Source: Bombyx mori | Lineage: Eukaryota > Arthropoda > Insecta > Lepidoptera > Bombycidae | Assembly (NCBI RefSeq): GCF_030269925.1 | Contig: NC_085116.1 | Span: 12,834,001 to 12,898,000, forward strand | DNA: 64,000 nucleotides | Reading direction: 5' to 3' | Shown: piece after piece, positions 21,985 to 33,427 of the stretch | Layout of the letters: each line of letters opens with the position of its first letter | How positions within the stretch are numbered: position 1 is the stretch's first letter | The notes under the pieces: model-generated | Told to the model about the DNA's origin: nothing | The model's input: the letters and a program-made list of their open reading frames with translations, nothing else | Databases searched by the model: none | Made by a program: the position numbers and the translations under genes

Positions 21985-22173
21985 TATACCTTGGAACTTG
22001 CTGCTTTCAAATACGATATTATATACAGACCGGGGAAAGAGAACTATGCTGCTGATGCACTATCCCGAGTTTATGCCACTGTAGAAACACGTACTGCAAG
22101 ATTTTTCGCCAGGACCCTTCCACAATTTGTAAGCCACAATGGGACAGAAGTGCCGTTAGTAGATATGAACTAA
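21985..22173 (+). pseudogene. Gypsy-type LTR retrotransposon relic (RNase H end)
   Basis: The frame LELAAFKYDIIYRPGKENYA followed by ADALSR is the signature of the RNase H C-terminus of Ty3/gypsy pol (W...L..F.F...Y.PGK.N..ADALSR). It continues about 35 residues into the connection region and stops at 22171. No LTR, integrase or upstream RT is nearby, so this is a fragment. Confidence 0.85.
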
Positions 22174-22186
22174 TAAAACGTAAACT

Positions 22187-22330
22187 ACACGGTGACTCGG
22201 TGGTGCAGTAATTAGCGCGCCTAACTATTGCGCCGGGGGTTCGATTCTCACGTCGGGAAAAGATTCATGTGATGAACTGGTTTGTTTGCTCTTTGTCTCG
22301 GAGGTCACTATCTATATATGTATATAATGA
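22187..22330 (+). repeat. tRNA-derived SINE (second type)
   Basis: GGTGGTGCAGTAATTAGCGCG resembles a tRNA D-arm (box A), GGGGGTTCGATTCTCAC a T-arm (box B), followed by CATGTGATGAACTGGTTTGTTTGCT. The minus-strand copy at 33830-34012 has the same order, so it is a dispersed SINE rather than a tRNA gene. Confidence 0.7.
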
Positions 22331-23300
22331 TATGGAATATTATGGGTATGGAATAATATAATGGAATATTGATATGGATATGGTTGAACAATAGTAAAAA
22401 ACTTAATTGCGTTTTCTGTACAATATTAAGAAAACAACATTTAAAGCCTTTATTTTCCACAAATTATTATTTTACATATTATTATATTGAATTAAGTAAA
22501 ACTGAACTCCTCTTTTTTCTTAATGAGAGAGAGTTCAGTCAATCAATACAAGTTTTTTTTTTAAACAAAAAAGTTTCAAAGGTTTTACATAAAAATTAAA
22601 TAAAAAAGGTTTTTCTTTACACGGTATATATTTAAACGTATTTAAGTATGTGTGTAAGTCTCTGGTACCCATAGCACAGATAATCCTAATTTAGAGAAGG
22701 ATGCCATGCGTCAATTGTTTAAAAATAAAACTATGAAATAAAGTGTGCTAAAGTAATAATATGTATGTGCAAAAGGGCATTCATTATCTGTCCTTTTTCA
22801 CCAGATCAGCAATAGTAAGAGTAATCTTGTATGCTTATCAAACGTGTATTATATAGGGACCCTCTGACCCGTTTTGACTGAGAAAGAAAAATAATAAACG
22901 TGTTACTCTGTTAGAGAAGCATCGTGTGACCATCATTTGTTTTTTTTTTTTAGATTATAAATAGAATTTTAAAAACAAAGTTGACGGGAAAGGTCTGTTA
23001 TCCGGCAATCGAGCATGTCAGAATCCGGGCTTCTGACGACCAGCGGTCCGGAGTCCCGTGGGGCGAAGCATTTGCGCAAGTCATTTGTTTCACCTCTTTG
23101 ACCTGAAACTGTCAGTTCCTTTTGTGATTCACCTTAGCAAACACAGAATATAGAGTTACTGTGATTTTCATTTCCAGAACTTTCTATTAACCAGCTGAAT
23201 ATTGCATTTTTAAACCAACATCGGACATGATTAGTTTTTAAGATTAATATTTTATTCACATTAAAGTGAGATCTGTGAATATTTTCATAACAACGGTATA
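22331..23300. other. Intergenic, no gene seen
   Basis: AT-rich. 22975-23090 is a GC-richer patch (CCGGCAATCGAGCATGTCAG, CAGCGGTCCGGAGTCCCGTG) that looks like repeat debris I cannot classify. Confidence 0.4.
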
Positions 23301-23587
23301 ATTTATATATATAAAAATGAATTGCTGTTCGTTAGTCTCGTTAAAACTCGAGAACGGCTGGACTGATTTGGCTAATGTTGAACGAATTATTTGCGGAAGT
23401 CCAGAGAAGTTTTAAAAGGTAAATATGAAAATGCTCGGAATTAAATAAAAATAACAATTTTGTTTTTGCTTTGATGTGTCCCCCGTCGGACGGATTCCTT
23501 TTGTTTGTTTTAAGTTTATTTTATACAGAAGTTTAGGTCTTTTATTTATCGATTGAGGCACTACGAAGTCTGCCGGGTCAGCTAGTA
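23301..23587 (+). mobile_element. Helitron-like non-autonomous element, copy 1
   Basis: Shares AAAATGAATTGCTGTTCGTT, GAGAACGGCTGGACTGATTT, AAAATGCTCGGAATTAAATA and GTCTGCCGGGTCAGCTAGT with the copy at 26628. The CTAGT 3' end and lack of terminal inverted repeats suggest a Helitron, but a 3' hairpin is not obvious. Confidence 0.55.
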
Positions 23588-24738
23588 ATGAATATATTTA
23601 TTTCTCCAAGTACTAAGTAAACTCTCATAAAAATGTGTTCACTTTGGGAATAGAAGTGTGGTATTAGAATGGACGGCGCGTGCCGTTGTCAAGTGGGGTG
23701 CCGCCGGCGTACGGACATTTCCCATAGGAAACTGTGTGACTACGACCCAGCGAGAGCACGGGATTGTTTCTGCTGCAAATCAAAATTTTATTTCACATGT
23801 AACCTAATTTATCTTTTTGACAATCGTGGGAAGATTGTGTCATTCTATTTGTACACAGAGAAGATAAAAGATGGGTAGTATTTCATTTCATTAAAATTTT
23901 ACTTATTCAATAACGTAAGTAATGACTACTTCTGAGTTTTAGAAAAAATATTTACATATCTATACTAATATATAAATTTACAGTGGTTTTTACGGATGTT
24001 CCGTTATAACTACTGATCCATGCATCCGACTGACTTGAAACTTGGTATCCATGTAGAAAATACATGTTTTTAATGGATAGGCTAATATTTATATGAGTGT
24101 TGGACTCCGTAATAATATTGACAATAAATAATAATGTTAATTTTAAATGCCTACCGAAGCGGTCGAGTACGGCTAGTGTTATATAAAATTAAATTAAGTG
24201 CGTGAACAGTAATTTTTTTAACGTGGATTACGTTCGTGAGCACTTTAGGTACGCAATTAAGTTAACCCGATATAATAATAGAGATTCATGATTTCGATTA
24301 ATTTAATTAATAATAATATTTATTAGCGAAAACCTTGCAAATGTAGCATAACCAATGCGCATAACATTTCAAAATCAATTTTTATTTTCTACAAAAAATT
24401 GCTCGATTCATCGCTTCAAGTACGTAATAATAATAATTGAAATAATATTTCACAGTGAATAGCCTTCCTACAGCAATTCGCATCCTATTATTGGCAGACG
24501 TTTGATGAGAAGCAATAAGTACAACTGTCCATTGAATTATTCCTACTCTGGGGCTTTTGGATTCGCCATACGAGTGTCGATTTTTTTTAAATTATAAACA
24601 TTAACCAACGTAGACCTAAAAATGTTTTATGCGCATTGAATTAAGATTGTAAATTATCTTTTAACCTTTTCCAAGAGTCGCACAATGTACATTAACAGGC
24701 ATTGCGGGCAGCTTCAATTAAAAAAATAATAATGCTTT
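23588..24738. other. Intergenic with one Helitron-like 5' remnant
   Basis: 23959-24120 begins ATCTATACTAATATATAAAT and continues with GTTATAACTACTGATCCATG, typical of the 5' part of lepidopteran Helitron-like elements. Nothing else recognised. Confidence 0.4.
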
Positions 24739-25010
24739 TACTTTTTTTATCCTACCTATGCTGATAGCCTTGAAAGGCTATTTCAGCTTCGCCCTAACAT
24801 GTAGGTGAGCTCACGGGGCTCAAGCCGGAGTGCTGCTAACACTGGCCCTAGCAAGAGCAGTGCTTCGCAGAATCTACCACCGGATCGGAAACGCGACCCA
24901 CTGAGAAGATCCGGCGAGAAACTCAGTGGGCTGTGTCTATGGGTTAATTCGCTCGTCGAGTCCTTCGTCTCAAGCGACAGGTTCGACGAGGACGGTGACC
25001 GTACTTTGAG
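24739..25010 (-). mobile_element. GC-rich retroposon, 5'-truncated
   Basis: Poly-T side at 24739, CCTACC(T/A)TGCTGATAGCC, GGTGAGCTCACGGGGCTCAA, GATCCGGCGAGAAACTCAGT and TTCGACGAGGACGGTGACCG. Matches 35498-35765 closely. Minus-strand orientation, likely the 3' end of a LINE. Confidence 0.8.
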
Positions 25011-25017
25011 TAGGCAT

Positions 25018-25217
25018 TATTAGGCAGCGGCTTGGCATAACATTGCTGACGTCCATGAGTGACGGTAACGACTCATCATCAAGTAAGCCGTATGGTCGTA
25101 TTATCTACCTCGCTCTTACTAGGGTTAGTGTTAGTAAATTCTCTCAGGTTGAACCCGTGAGCTCACCCATCCCTTCGCGCGTAGCCCCTTAGGCTACCGG
25201 CGAATAGGTAGGAAATA
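25018..25217 (+). repeat. Fragments of two retroposon families
   Basis: 25018-25095 is a decayed piece of the CATTGCTGAAGTCCATGGGC family. 25110-25217 (CTTACTAGGGTTAGTGTTAG, GAGCTCACCC, GGCTACCGGCGAATAGGTAG) is a short + strand 3' end of the GC-rich family. Confidence 0.55.
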
Positions 25218-25249
25218 AACAGTAGTCCGTGACTAACTCGTCGTCGTAA

Positions 25250-25733
25250 AAGTCGTCGTGGCCTAACGGATAAGAAAGTCGTCGTGGCCTAACGGATAAG
25301 ACGTCCGGTGCATTCGTGTTGAGCGATGCACCGGTGTTCGAATCCCGCAGGCGGGTACCAATTTTTCAAATGAAATACGTACTCAACAAATGTTCACGAT
25401 TGACTTCCACGGTGAAGGAATAACATCGTGTAATAAAAATGAAACCCGCAAAATTATAATTTGCGTAATTACTGGTGGTAGGACCTCTTGTGAGTCCGCG
25501 CGGGTGGGTACCACCACCCTGCCTATTTCTGCCGTGAAGCAGTAATGCGTTTCGGTTTGAAGAGTGGGGCAGCCGTTGTAACTATACTTGAGACCTTAGA
25601 ACTTATATCTCAAGGTGGGTGGCGCATTTACGTTGTGGATGTCTATGGGCTCCAGTAACCACTTAACACCAGGTGGGCTGTGAGCTCGTCCACCCATCTA
25701 AGCAATAAAAAAAAAAAAAAAAAAAAAAAAATA
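25250..25733 (+). repeat. Full-length Bm1 SINE with duplicated 5' end
   Basis: The tRNA-like head, the linker (AAATGTTCACGATTGACTTC), the body and a long A-tail are all present. The first 25 nt of the head, including box A, occur twice (25250-25274 and 25276-25300) separated by a single A, so this copy has two box A motifs upstream of one box B (GTGTTCGAATCCC). Confidence 0.92.
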
Positions 25734-25739
25734 ACTATA

Positions 25740-26620
25740 GATATATGATATATAAATAACTGTATTCGACGCGTTGGAAATAATTTAACGACCTTAAAGA
25801 AACCCGAGGCTAAACCTTAAACGTACTTTTAATTATAAAATAGTTTGGAATTGTAAAATGATTATTTTCCTCAAAATAATTTATTTAGGGAATCGAAAGA
25901 AATTACTCGAATTATCAATAATTTTTATTGGAACGAAGTTAAGTAGCGTAAGATTTTTATTAGTAATGCACACAGTGTACGACTTAACTTTATAATAACG
26001 TACAAAAAATAACATATTTTTTTATTATATATTTTTATAAATCATTGTGAATAAAATAAAGTTGATAACTTTGTAAAGTAGTTTTTTATTAGGAACTCCG
26101 TTCCTATCCGGTTTCCTACGACACCACACATCTTTTTTGTTTGATAGCTTAATACGAAACATCTTTGGAATGACGATGGATAGCTAGACTTAGATTGATT
26201 GCAATGCCCAGAGCTGGCTCCGTTCTAAGACCTGCAAACTAACGATATGGAGCGTTCCTAGTGGCCAACGTATTGTCTTTGAGATTCAATTCGTCTTTAT
26301 GACTTTATGGTAATATAGATGATGAAATGGGAGCTATATTGATTAATCAAAGCGATTCAATAAATCAATCAGCCACTAGCGTATGAAGATTACACATCCT
26401 ACATTGTAATACGATCAGGAAACCTTCACGATATATAATAAATAGTTTTTAAATTACTACTTACTTTATTATGTAAAATTAATTAAATGTTATTTTCAGG
26501 AAATACGCACTTCACAAAGTGGATTCAAATGTTACATCAATTCAAGAATTGTAGTAGGTCGTTCCATGTAGTTGATGGGTAAAGTATTTTTAAAGTTTAG
26601 TTTCTAGCTTCGACTCTATT
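25740..26620. other. Intergenic, no gene seen
   Basis: AT-rich, with no recognisable coding or repeat content. Confidence 0.4.
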
Positions 26621-26627
26621 GTGCATC

Positions 26628-26922
26628 TATATCTATAAATATAAAAATGAATTGCTGTTCATTAGTCTCGCTAAAACTTGAGAACGGCTGGACCGATTTG
26701 GCTAATTTTGATCTTGAATTATTTGTGGAAGTCCAGAGAAGGTTTAAAACGAAAATAAATATGAAAATGCTCGGAATTAAATAAAAATAATAATTTTGTT
26801 TTTCCTTTGATGTCCCCCCCGTCGGACGGATTCCTTTTGTTTGTTTTAAGTTTATTTTATACGAATGTTTAGGTCTTTTATTTATCGATTGAGGCACTAC
26901 GAAGTCTGCCGGGTCAGCTAGT
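26628..26922 (+). mobile_element. Helitron-like non-autonomous element, copy 2
   Basis: About 290 bp starting TCTATATCTATAAATATAAA and ending TCTGCCGGGTCAGCTAGT. Nearly the same as 23301-23587, including the CCGTCGGACGGATTCC block. Confidence 0.6.
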
Positions 26923-29699
26923 TTATAATAAAGGCAACGGAAACAAACAATGTTTTCGGTTATGAAGAAAATGTACGTCTTATGAATAAGTTCTCGTTCA
27001 ACGCGGTCGGGAGGCAGAGCACGTGTCCAACGTCACGACCACTGGGTTGTGCTTATTGCAAATGCAGCTCTGCTGTTCTAGACAATAAATCTATGAATTT
27101 CTACAATAAAGATTAAATCATTGAATGATGTAATACTATTAGCTACACGTATACTTTACATTTAGTAAGAAATTATAATAAAACAATCTTTTATGGTATA
27201 ATCTCGCGTTTTTTATTGTATATTTTATATACAATATAAATGTAAGTATATCAGTTGTTATATTTTTTAGATGACGCCATTTTTTTTTCTTCTAACTATT
27301 CTGGTAGCCTTAGAGGGCTATGACAGCGTTACCGAACCAGAGATGACGATGGCGATTGTAATATATTCGAAACTATTTAATGTTATAACTATATAGTATT
27401 TACATAAAATAAATCTTATTAGTTAGTATAATAAGTTATATATTTGAAACAGTTTGCAAATAAATGCATGAATTTATGAAGAGTAAATGATGAGTGATGA
27501 TGAATGATGATCATGAGAAATTACGTAATTTATTTAGTAATATTGTTATTGCGATTGTAAGCAGTCGAGTACACCGCCTTCCTATTGATGAGTAACCAAT
27601 TCCTACAAACTTTAATTGAATATTGTTGTATTTGGAAAAAAAAAAAAAAAAAAACGAAGTTCTACTACATTTTCATTAAAAAAAAGTGTCATCCATTTTG
27701 CGCTGTAAAGTAATTAACGGAACCTCTTCCAAGCTCTTTGTACTTTTGAATATTCACCGCAGACACACCCCTTCATTAGTACGCAACTTCAAGACGACCA
27801 CACTTGGGACATTTTCGTATTTTCATTTGGCCGTTGTAACGACATCCACTTTATCTAGATCTTTGAATTCCTTCTTTTGGTCATTGGTTGAGTTGGAGAT
27901 GGAGAAGGTCTTCTTAAAATGGATATTTGAACTATTAATATCGGTAAAAGACAGCAGCTATTTTTTATGGACCAGTTGTCTGCCATCTTGATTATTAGTT
28001 GAGGTCACCTTCTTAATGCAAATTTAGTTTAATGAAAAATTTGCCATTTTACGGATACACAGCCTTGAATCGTTTTAGTAATACGATTCGTAATGCCAAG
28101 CCCTTTCAAAAATCTTCATAGATTCATTGAATTAATTAAATCAATATTGCTTAATATTTATGGTTACGATAAATTACTAAGTTCTTTGTCTAATCTCCCT
28201 CATATTAATCTTCTGTTATCTCTTAGAAGAACTTATTTATATTTGGGAAATATTTGTACATAATAATTCGAAATGAATAGTTGGATTACGTTAAGTATAT
28301 ACACAGAAAAATCTTAGCTGAAATTATTGGGCTGACTCTGGTCGTACCCGCTGACTGAGTAAGTTACAATTCGTTTTTTATTACTATAAGTTCTTACTTT
28401 CGGCCGTGGCTATTTGCCGTGTGTGGTACCAGGTACAAGCGATTACATGAAATACGAAATTGTCTAATAGGGAAGTCCGTAGACAACGCAAGACAATGTC
28501 AGATTTCTTTCCCTTTGCCATAGACGAACAGTGATACTGATTGTGAGATCTACAATAACCAATCATCAGAATATGAATTGATTAAGGTATTCGATAAAAA
28601 CAGCTTTAACTGTTAGTCTCTTTTAGATTTGTAGAATAAGACTAAGATAAGAGGAGATAATATAGTACATAATTTATACTAAAACCTAATTTAATTAAAA
28701 CAGCTTAGTTAAATATTGTATCCTCTATTACAATATTTTTCGAAACAATAATGATTCATGGTCACGATCTTAAGTAAGCCCATAATATGATACACAAAAC
28801 ATCAAGATCTATATATAAGCCAATATTTGAACAATGTTTATTTAAATAGGCAAATATAAAACCACGCTAACGCTAACTAACGGGTGGCTCGCCCTTTAAA
28901 TAGGGAAATACTGACTGCCTCGTGGCATAAATAGGCAGGATGGCCCTTGCCTTGCTTACGTTACGCTCCACCACCAGTAAAAATATACGTAAATGCATAC
29001 ATATTTATATGTATACAAGATTGGTAAGAACGTAACGTATGAAAAGAATGTGGAATGGAGCGTTAAGATACAAGTGAGAGAAAACGGTAAGAAAGGGAAA
29101 TGAGGATGACAAACAAAATGACAGAAAAAGAGGAAGATGGCAAAGACGGTTGCATGAATGAAAAAGATGTCAGATAATTTTTAATTATAATATAATAACA
29201 GAAGATGTTGGAACAGTCGAATAGTTTTATTGTCTGCGGCACGATCCCAAATCTACATATACGGAAATATGTACATACATACACTTAAATATTTCTAATC
29301 GATCTCGGCTCGCTTTTCCCTTGTTCCACAACCGATCCCGTGTTGTTGTATTCAATTGTTTGGAACAGTTTAGTTCCTATGGCGAGTTAATATTAGTACA
29401 TTGTGTTTTGTTTGTGTTCATTGTTTTATAGCTTTGGTTTTTTGTTTACTGTTAACATGTGTATTGTATTGATGTTAATTATGTTCGAAAAAAAATATGA
29501 TATTGTTAGATTATTTTTGTTATTTGATACTTGAAGTAATTTTAAATGTCTTTGTGTGGTGGTGTGGCGGGTAGCCATCATTCAACGTAAGATAATTGAC
29601 AGATGCCTGAATCTCGCTTACGACATTTTCAAGATAAAGCGCATATATACATATATATACGCTCGGTGGAAGATCTTTCCTCCGTCGTTTAAGCCTCCC
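26923..29699. other. Long intergenic stretch, no gene seen
   Basis: Open stretches up to ~100 codons (e.g. 27686-27991) show no domain. 27290-27330 and 28860-28985 are heavily decayed pieces of the GC-rich family and of Bm1. Confidence 0.4.
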
Positions 29700-29898
29700 A
29701 AAGTGGTGATTACCGGAGTCCACAGACATCAACAACATAAATACCACCACCAACTTTGTGACATAAGTTCTCAGTCTCAGTTTTATAATAAAACAATTGC
29801 ACCATTCTTAAAATCGAAACGCATTACTGCTTCACGGCAGAAATAGGTGAGGTTGTGGTACCTACTACAAGGTTCACAAGACGTTCTACCATTAGTAA
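29700..29898 (-). repeat. Old Bm1 relic
   Basis: GAGTCCACAGACATCAACAA, GCATTACTGCTTCACGGCAG and GGTACCTACTACAAG..TTCACAAGACG follow minus-strand Bm1 order with many changes. Confidence 0.65.
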
Positions 29899-30404
29899 AG
29901 AATCTAATATTTAGTAGACGAAACTATTTCTTCCTACTGTCAGGGTTAATATCTTACCTTCTTCAATATCGGTTCCTGCTATCAGGGTTATTAGTAGGAT
30001 CAATTGACGGTCCATTGAAACAGTTGTTGAGATCAAAGTAGAAGACATGATCCTATGACAAATATACTGACTACAAAGTCCGTTCTTAAAACCGTAGCCA
30101 CAATTTATTTTTTGCTTTCTACGCAATGCAGCTGTTACGCATAGTTACACCTATATATTCGAGAGTGCCTAGGAAGCACATTGCGGCGTCATTACACTAT
30201 CAGCATGCTATGATGGCCATTTTGAAAGATTACGATAGTGATGTGAAATATCAATTTATTCTCGAAAAAATATCATGATATCTATAAGTTTTTATTGCCA
30301 AAAATATAAATGCTTCCTTAATATATTTGAACGATCTGAATATTGGAATGATAATGAATATACATACTTTATATGCACCCAAGAAACAAATTAATAGGGA
30401 GGGG

Positions 30405-30815
30405 GGGGGGTATCATTGCTGCGGTGAGTTCCTGCACCAGATCGGAGCCGAGTCGACGGCAGAGTGGTTGCAACTTGTACACAGCGAGCACACGCTCGTC
30501 GCCTGCCCCGCATGGGAGGGGTAGCACCGTGACCCCGTCGCAAAAATAGGAAACGACTTGTCGTTGCTAAGTGTGCTTAGCTTGATGCTCAGCGGCGACG
30601 AGTCGTGGAAGGCGATGCTCGACTTCTGCGAGTGCACCATCTCGCAGGAGGAGGCGGCGGGGCGCGTGAGAGACGCACAGACCCGCCGCCGTCGAGCGGG
30701 GGCCAGGGAGGCGGATCTCGTCCAAACCCTGGCCTGCCAACCGAGAGGAGTGGTGGACGTGGCTCCGACGACTGCCGATCCGGCATCCCGAGGGGGAGGG
30801 TGATGGGAGAGATGT
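30405..30815 (+). pseudogene. R1-clade LINE relic (C-terminal zinc knuckle and tail)
   Basis: The + frame reads GEFLHQIGAESTAEW, then a SEHTLVACPAWEG segment, a TAG, AKIGNDLSLLSVLSLML, SWKAMLDFCECTISQEEAAG and an Arg-rich end. This is the order at the C-terminus of R1/SART/TRAS-type LINE proteins (zinc knuckle, then a W..M..FCE..M..KE.AER helix and a basic tail). It is 5'-truncated, with the first knuckle cysteines decayed and a stop codon. Its 3' UTR resumes at 31018. Confidence 0.75.
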
Positions 30816-30826
30816 GCTCCGCACTT

Positions 30827-31017
30827 CTTCTTCTTCTTGTTCTTCTTAGTCGAATACTTCATTGCTGAAGGTCGTGTCCTTGAAAGCCCTTCGTGGCTCT
30901 TTGTACCCTCAGCTTCCATTTGCTTCGGTTTTCGGCTTCTCTCAGGGCGTTGGTAACAGAGAGGCCAGTGAGCGCAGTTATCTGATCCGACCAACGGTTT
31001 GGTTTGTTTTTTTTTTT
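30827..31017 (-). mobile_element. RTE-type LINE 3' end inserted in the R1-clade relic
   Basis: Minus strand encodes NRWSDQITALTGLSVTNALR, then EAENRSKWKLRVQRATKGFQ and a stop, i.e. the last ~50 codons of an RTE-type protein, with an AAG-rich tail (30828-30848 on the + strand reads CTT repeats). GCTCCGCACT flanks both sides (30817-30826 and 31019-31028), consistent with a target-site duplication. Confidence 0.7.
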
Positions 31018-31172
31018 TGCTCCGCACTAAACACTTCATTTTCCCCCTTTGCCTTTTCATGAGTTCTGACTCATGCGAGGTTCGGACGTGGGTTGTTGAG
31101 CGACAGTAGGTTTTAGTCAGTCCATCCCCAGTGGAGGGCGGAAGTCCGGCGATTTCCTCCTGACAAAAAAAA
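31018..31172 (+). repeat. R1-clade LINE 3' UTR
   Basis: Resumes with GCTCCGCACTAAACACTTCA and contains GAGTTCTGACTCATGCGAGG and CCATCCCCAGTGGAGGGCGG, ending in CTCCTGACAAAAAAAAA. Its position after the split coding relic makes it the 3' UTR and tail of that element. Confidence 0.55.
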
Positions 31173-31486
31173 ACTTAGTTTATGAACAACGCGCGAATTA
31201 ATAATTAGTAGTTTCTAACCCATACGGCATCGGAAACAGTCTCTTGACATGCTTATAGTCTATTTTGAATATCAAAGTTTTAAACCTTCTTACGATTTAA
31301 GTCAAAAAACATTATAATAAACACCTATGTATGTGCACAAATGTGTTCTAAACGTGTTAACATTAAGACGTGTAATGTAATTTAATGCTATAATTTAAAA
31401 GTGTAAACGTGTTAAAAGCAAGTTTTCAATCGATTGAAACGTGATTTAAATAAGTGTACATTTATATAAATTCTCATTTCTATGTT

Positions 31487-31850
31487 TGACTGGCGACCCG
31501 CCCTCGCTTCGCTTTGGAAACATTAAATTTTATTATTGATAGCTGAGTCCCGCGATGCTACCCGCGGTTATTGTCGTACCGCAGGTGAAGCTGAGGGGCG
31601 AAGCTAGTCTAAAAAAAGTAGGCTAATTTACTCCTTATATCATCAGCTACCTATCAGTGAAAGTCCCGTCAAATCGGTCTAGCCGTTCCAGAGGTAAGTC
31701 GGAACAAACAGACAGACAGACAGACAGACAAAAATTGTAAAAAATGTTATTTTGGTGTATGTACCGTATATATATTCATATGAATTTAGTAAAAAGAGGC
31801 TATTTCAATATTACAAACAGACACTCCAATTTTATTTATATGTATAGATA
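31487..31850 (-). mobile_element. Composite Helitron-like elements
   Basis: The minus-strand element runs from ATCTATACATATAAATAAAA (31850) to CGAGGGCGGGTCGCCAGT (31487). Within it, 31530-31605 reads on the + strand toward GAGGGGCGAAGCTAGT, the 3' end of a second, oppositely oriented element. A (GACA)n tract lies at 31710-31730. Confidence 0.5.
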
Positions 31851-32227
31851 TTCCTGTTCTATTCCGTGATATGGTCGTACATCTATAACTATACATTTGT
31901 CAGATGGCTATTTCTCTAATAAGTCTGTTCATAAGTACTGTTATAAAAAATAAATAACTAGGTATAGCATTTGAATATGGAATCTGTCATTCAAATTGAG
32001 CTGTTTTGCTCAAATATAATTTTCAATTAATAAGAACTGACTGGACTTGAACCTTAAATGCTAAATTTTAGTGGCAAAGCTAGTGCTTGCCTCAGGAAAC
32101 AGTTGTCATTTAGACTAAGTTTGCGTTAAACGAAAGGAAATAGGGTTAATTAATGATCATCTTAATTCTTACTTCGACTACAAGACTTCGACAAGACACC
32201 ATAATCATAATTGTATGTTCTCACTTT

Positions 32228-32262
32228 ACGCTCTAATGAATGAATGAATGAATGAATGATGA
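32228..32262. repeat. (TGAA)n microsatellite
   Basis: About six uninterrupted AATG/TGAA units followed by TGATGAATGA. Confidence 0.9.
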
Positions 32263-32679
32263 ATGATTTATTTTATTTCAGACAACAATAAGTCCATATG
32301 TGTACATAGTATCATTGAAACATACTTAAAATTAACAAAGCCAATCAAATAAAAAATATACATTTATTAAAAGTAGTTATCAGTGGAATACCTTTCAAAT
32401 ATTCCATTCCACTGATACCTACTTCGAACCAACCATTATTATTATTATTATTGTTTAGTCCGCAGGTGAACCATGGTACAATGGTTCAAGTACCGACAGT
32501 CAACTGTCTGGTGCACTTTAGAAAAAGAGAAGTCATCAGTGCACACCGAACTTAAAAACTGAGGCCATATTTGATAACAATATAATAAATAAATATTTAC
32601 TAACAATCACGCCACGTTAACTGGTCCCGTGATAAGTTCGTAAAGAACTTGTGTTACAGGTACCAGATAACGGAAATAA

Positions 32680-32850
32680 ATGTAAGATTTTTATTATACA
32701 CATACATATATTTAATATACATCCATAACCTTTGGAAAAGACATTTATATTTATCATACAAATATATCTTCCCTTGGCGGGATTCGAACCCGCGACCCCC
32801 TTGCGTAGGGACCATGTCACTTACCACTACACCAGACGGCCGTTATATGT
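32680..32850 (-). repeat. tRNA-derived SINE (third type)
   Basis: On the minus strand GGCCGTCTGGTGTAGTGGTA gives a box A/D-arm and GCGGGTTCGAATCCCGC a perfect T-arm with box B, followed by an AT-rich body. The putative acceptor ends (GGCCGTC and CAAGGGA) do not pair, so it is a SINE head and not a functional tRNA gene. Confidence 0.6.
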
Positions 32851-33207
32851 CATTGTTGGACTACGAACGCGTCGAGTTTAAGCCCGATGACTTCAATTAC
32901 ATTTGATTCAAATTATAGAACGCTACACAGACGTACAAATTATTTAAACGGTCGTTTAATAACATCACGTCTCGAATACCGAGTGTCATAAGGTTTGAAA
33001 CTTATTGCGCCCGAGGGTTTAATTAAATTTGAATGCTCAAATGTTTTAAATATAGGAGATGCGATTCGCTCGCGGCGCTTATTCTACGAACTGTAATAAT
33101 GGATATGTTCAACTATTAATGCCTACAAAGATATAATAATTATGTGCTTGTATGTATATTTTAATAGATTTAATAGAATTTTCTAAACAAAGTTTTTTTG
33201 TCATTTG

Positions 33208-33257
33208 AAACAATTTACAAATGCACTACTAAAGAGTAGTGCATTTGTAAATTGTTT
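33208..33257. repeat. Perfect 23-bp hairpin, 4-nt loop
   Basis: 33208-33230 and 33235-33257 are exact reverse complements (core CAATTTACAAATGCACTACT) around the loop AAAG. It lies directly at the poly-T edge of a GC-rich retroposon copy. Confidence 0.95.
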
Positions 33258-33427
33258 TTTTCCCCTATCTATTTGCTGGTAGCCTAAGGGGCTCAACCTG
33301 AGAAAATTTGCTAACACTAGCCCTAGAAAAAGCAGTCCTTCGCAGAATCTACCACGGCAGCAGAATCGCGACCCACTGAGACTGATCCGACCCACGGAGA
33401 AGATCCGGCGAGAAACTTAGTGGGCTA
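33258..33427 (-). repeat. GC-rich retroposon, diverged copy
   Basis: TTGCTGGTAGCCTAAGGGGC, GCTAACACTAGCCCTAG, CTTCGCAGAATCTACCACGG and GATCCGGCGAGAAACTTAGT. The CCCACTGAG..GATCCG segment is partly duplicated (33367-33415). Confidence 0.7.

Noticed and set aside
27686..27991. 101-codon + strand frame and the minus strand opposite
   Set aside because: Neither strand gives a domain I can name. The minus strand has scattered Cys but several stops.
30413..31060. 215-codon minus-strand frame
   Set aside because: Antisense to the R1-clade relic and crossing the RTE insertion and a poly-T junction. The composition is low-complexity and GC-driven.
32774..32845. tRNA gene on the minus strand
   Set aside because: The T-arm is perfect but the acceptor stem does not pair and the sequence continues into a SINE-like body.
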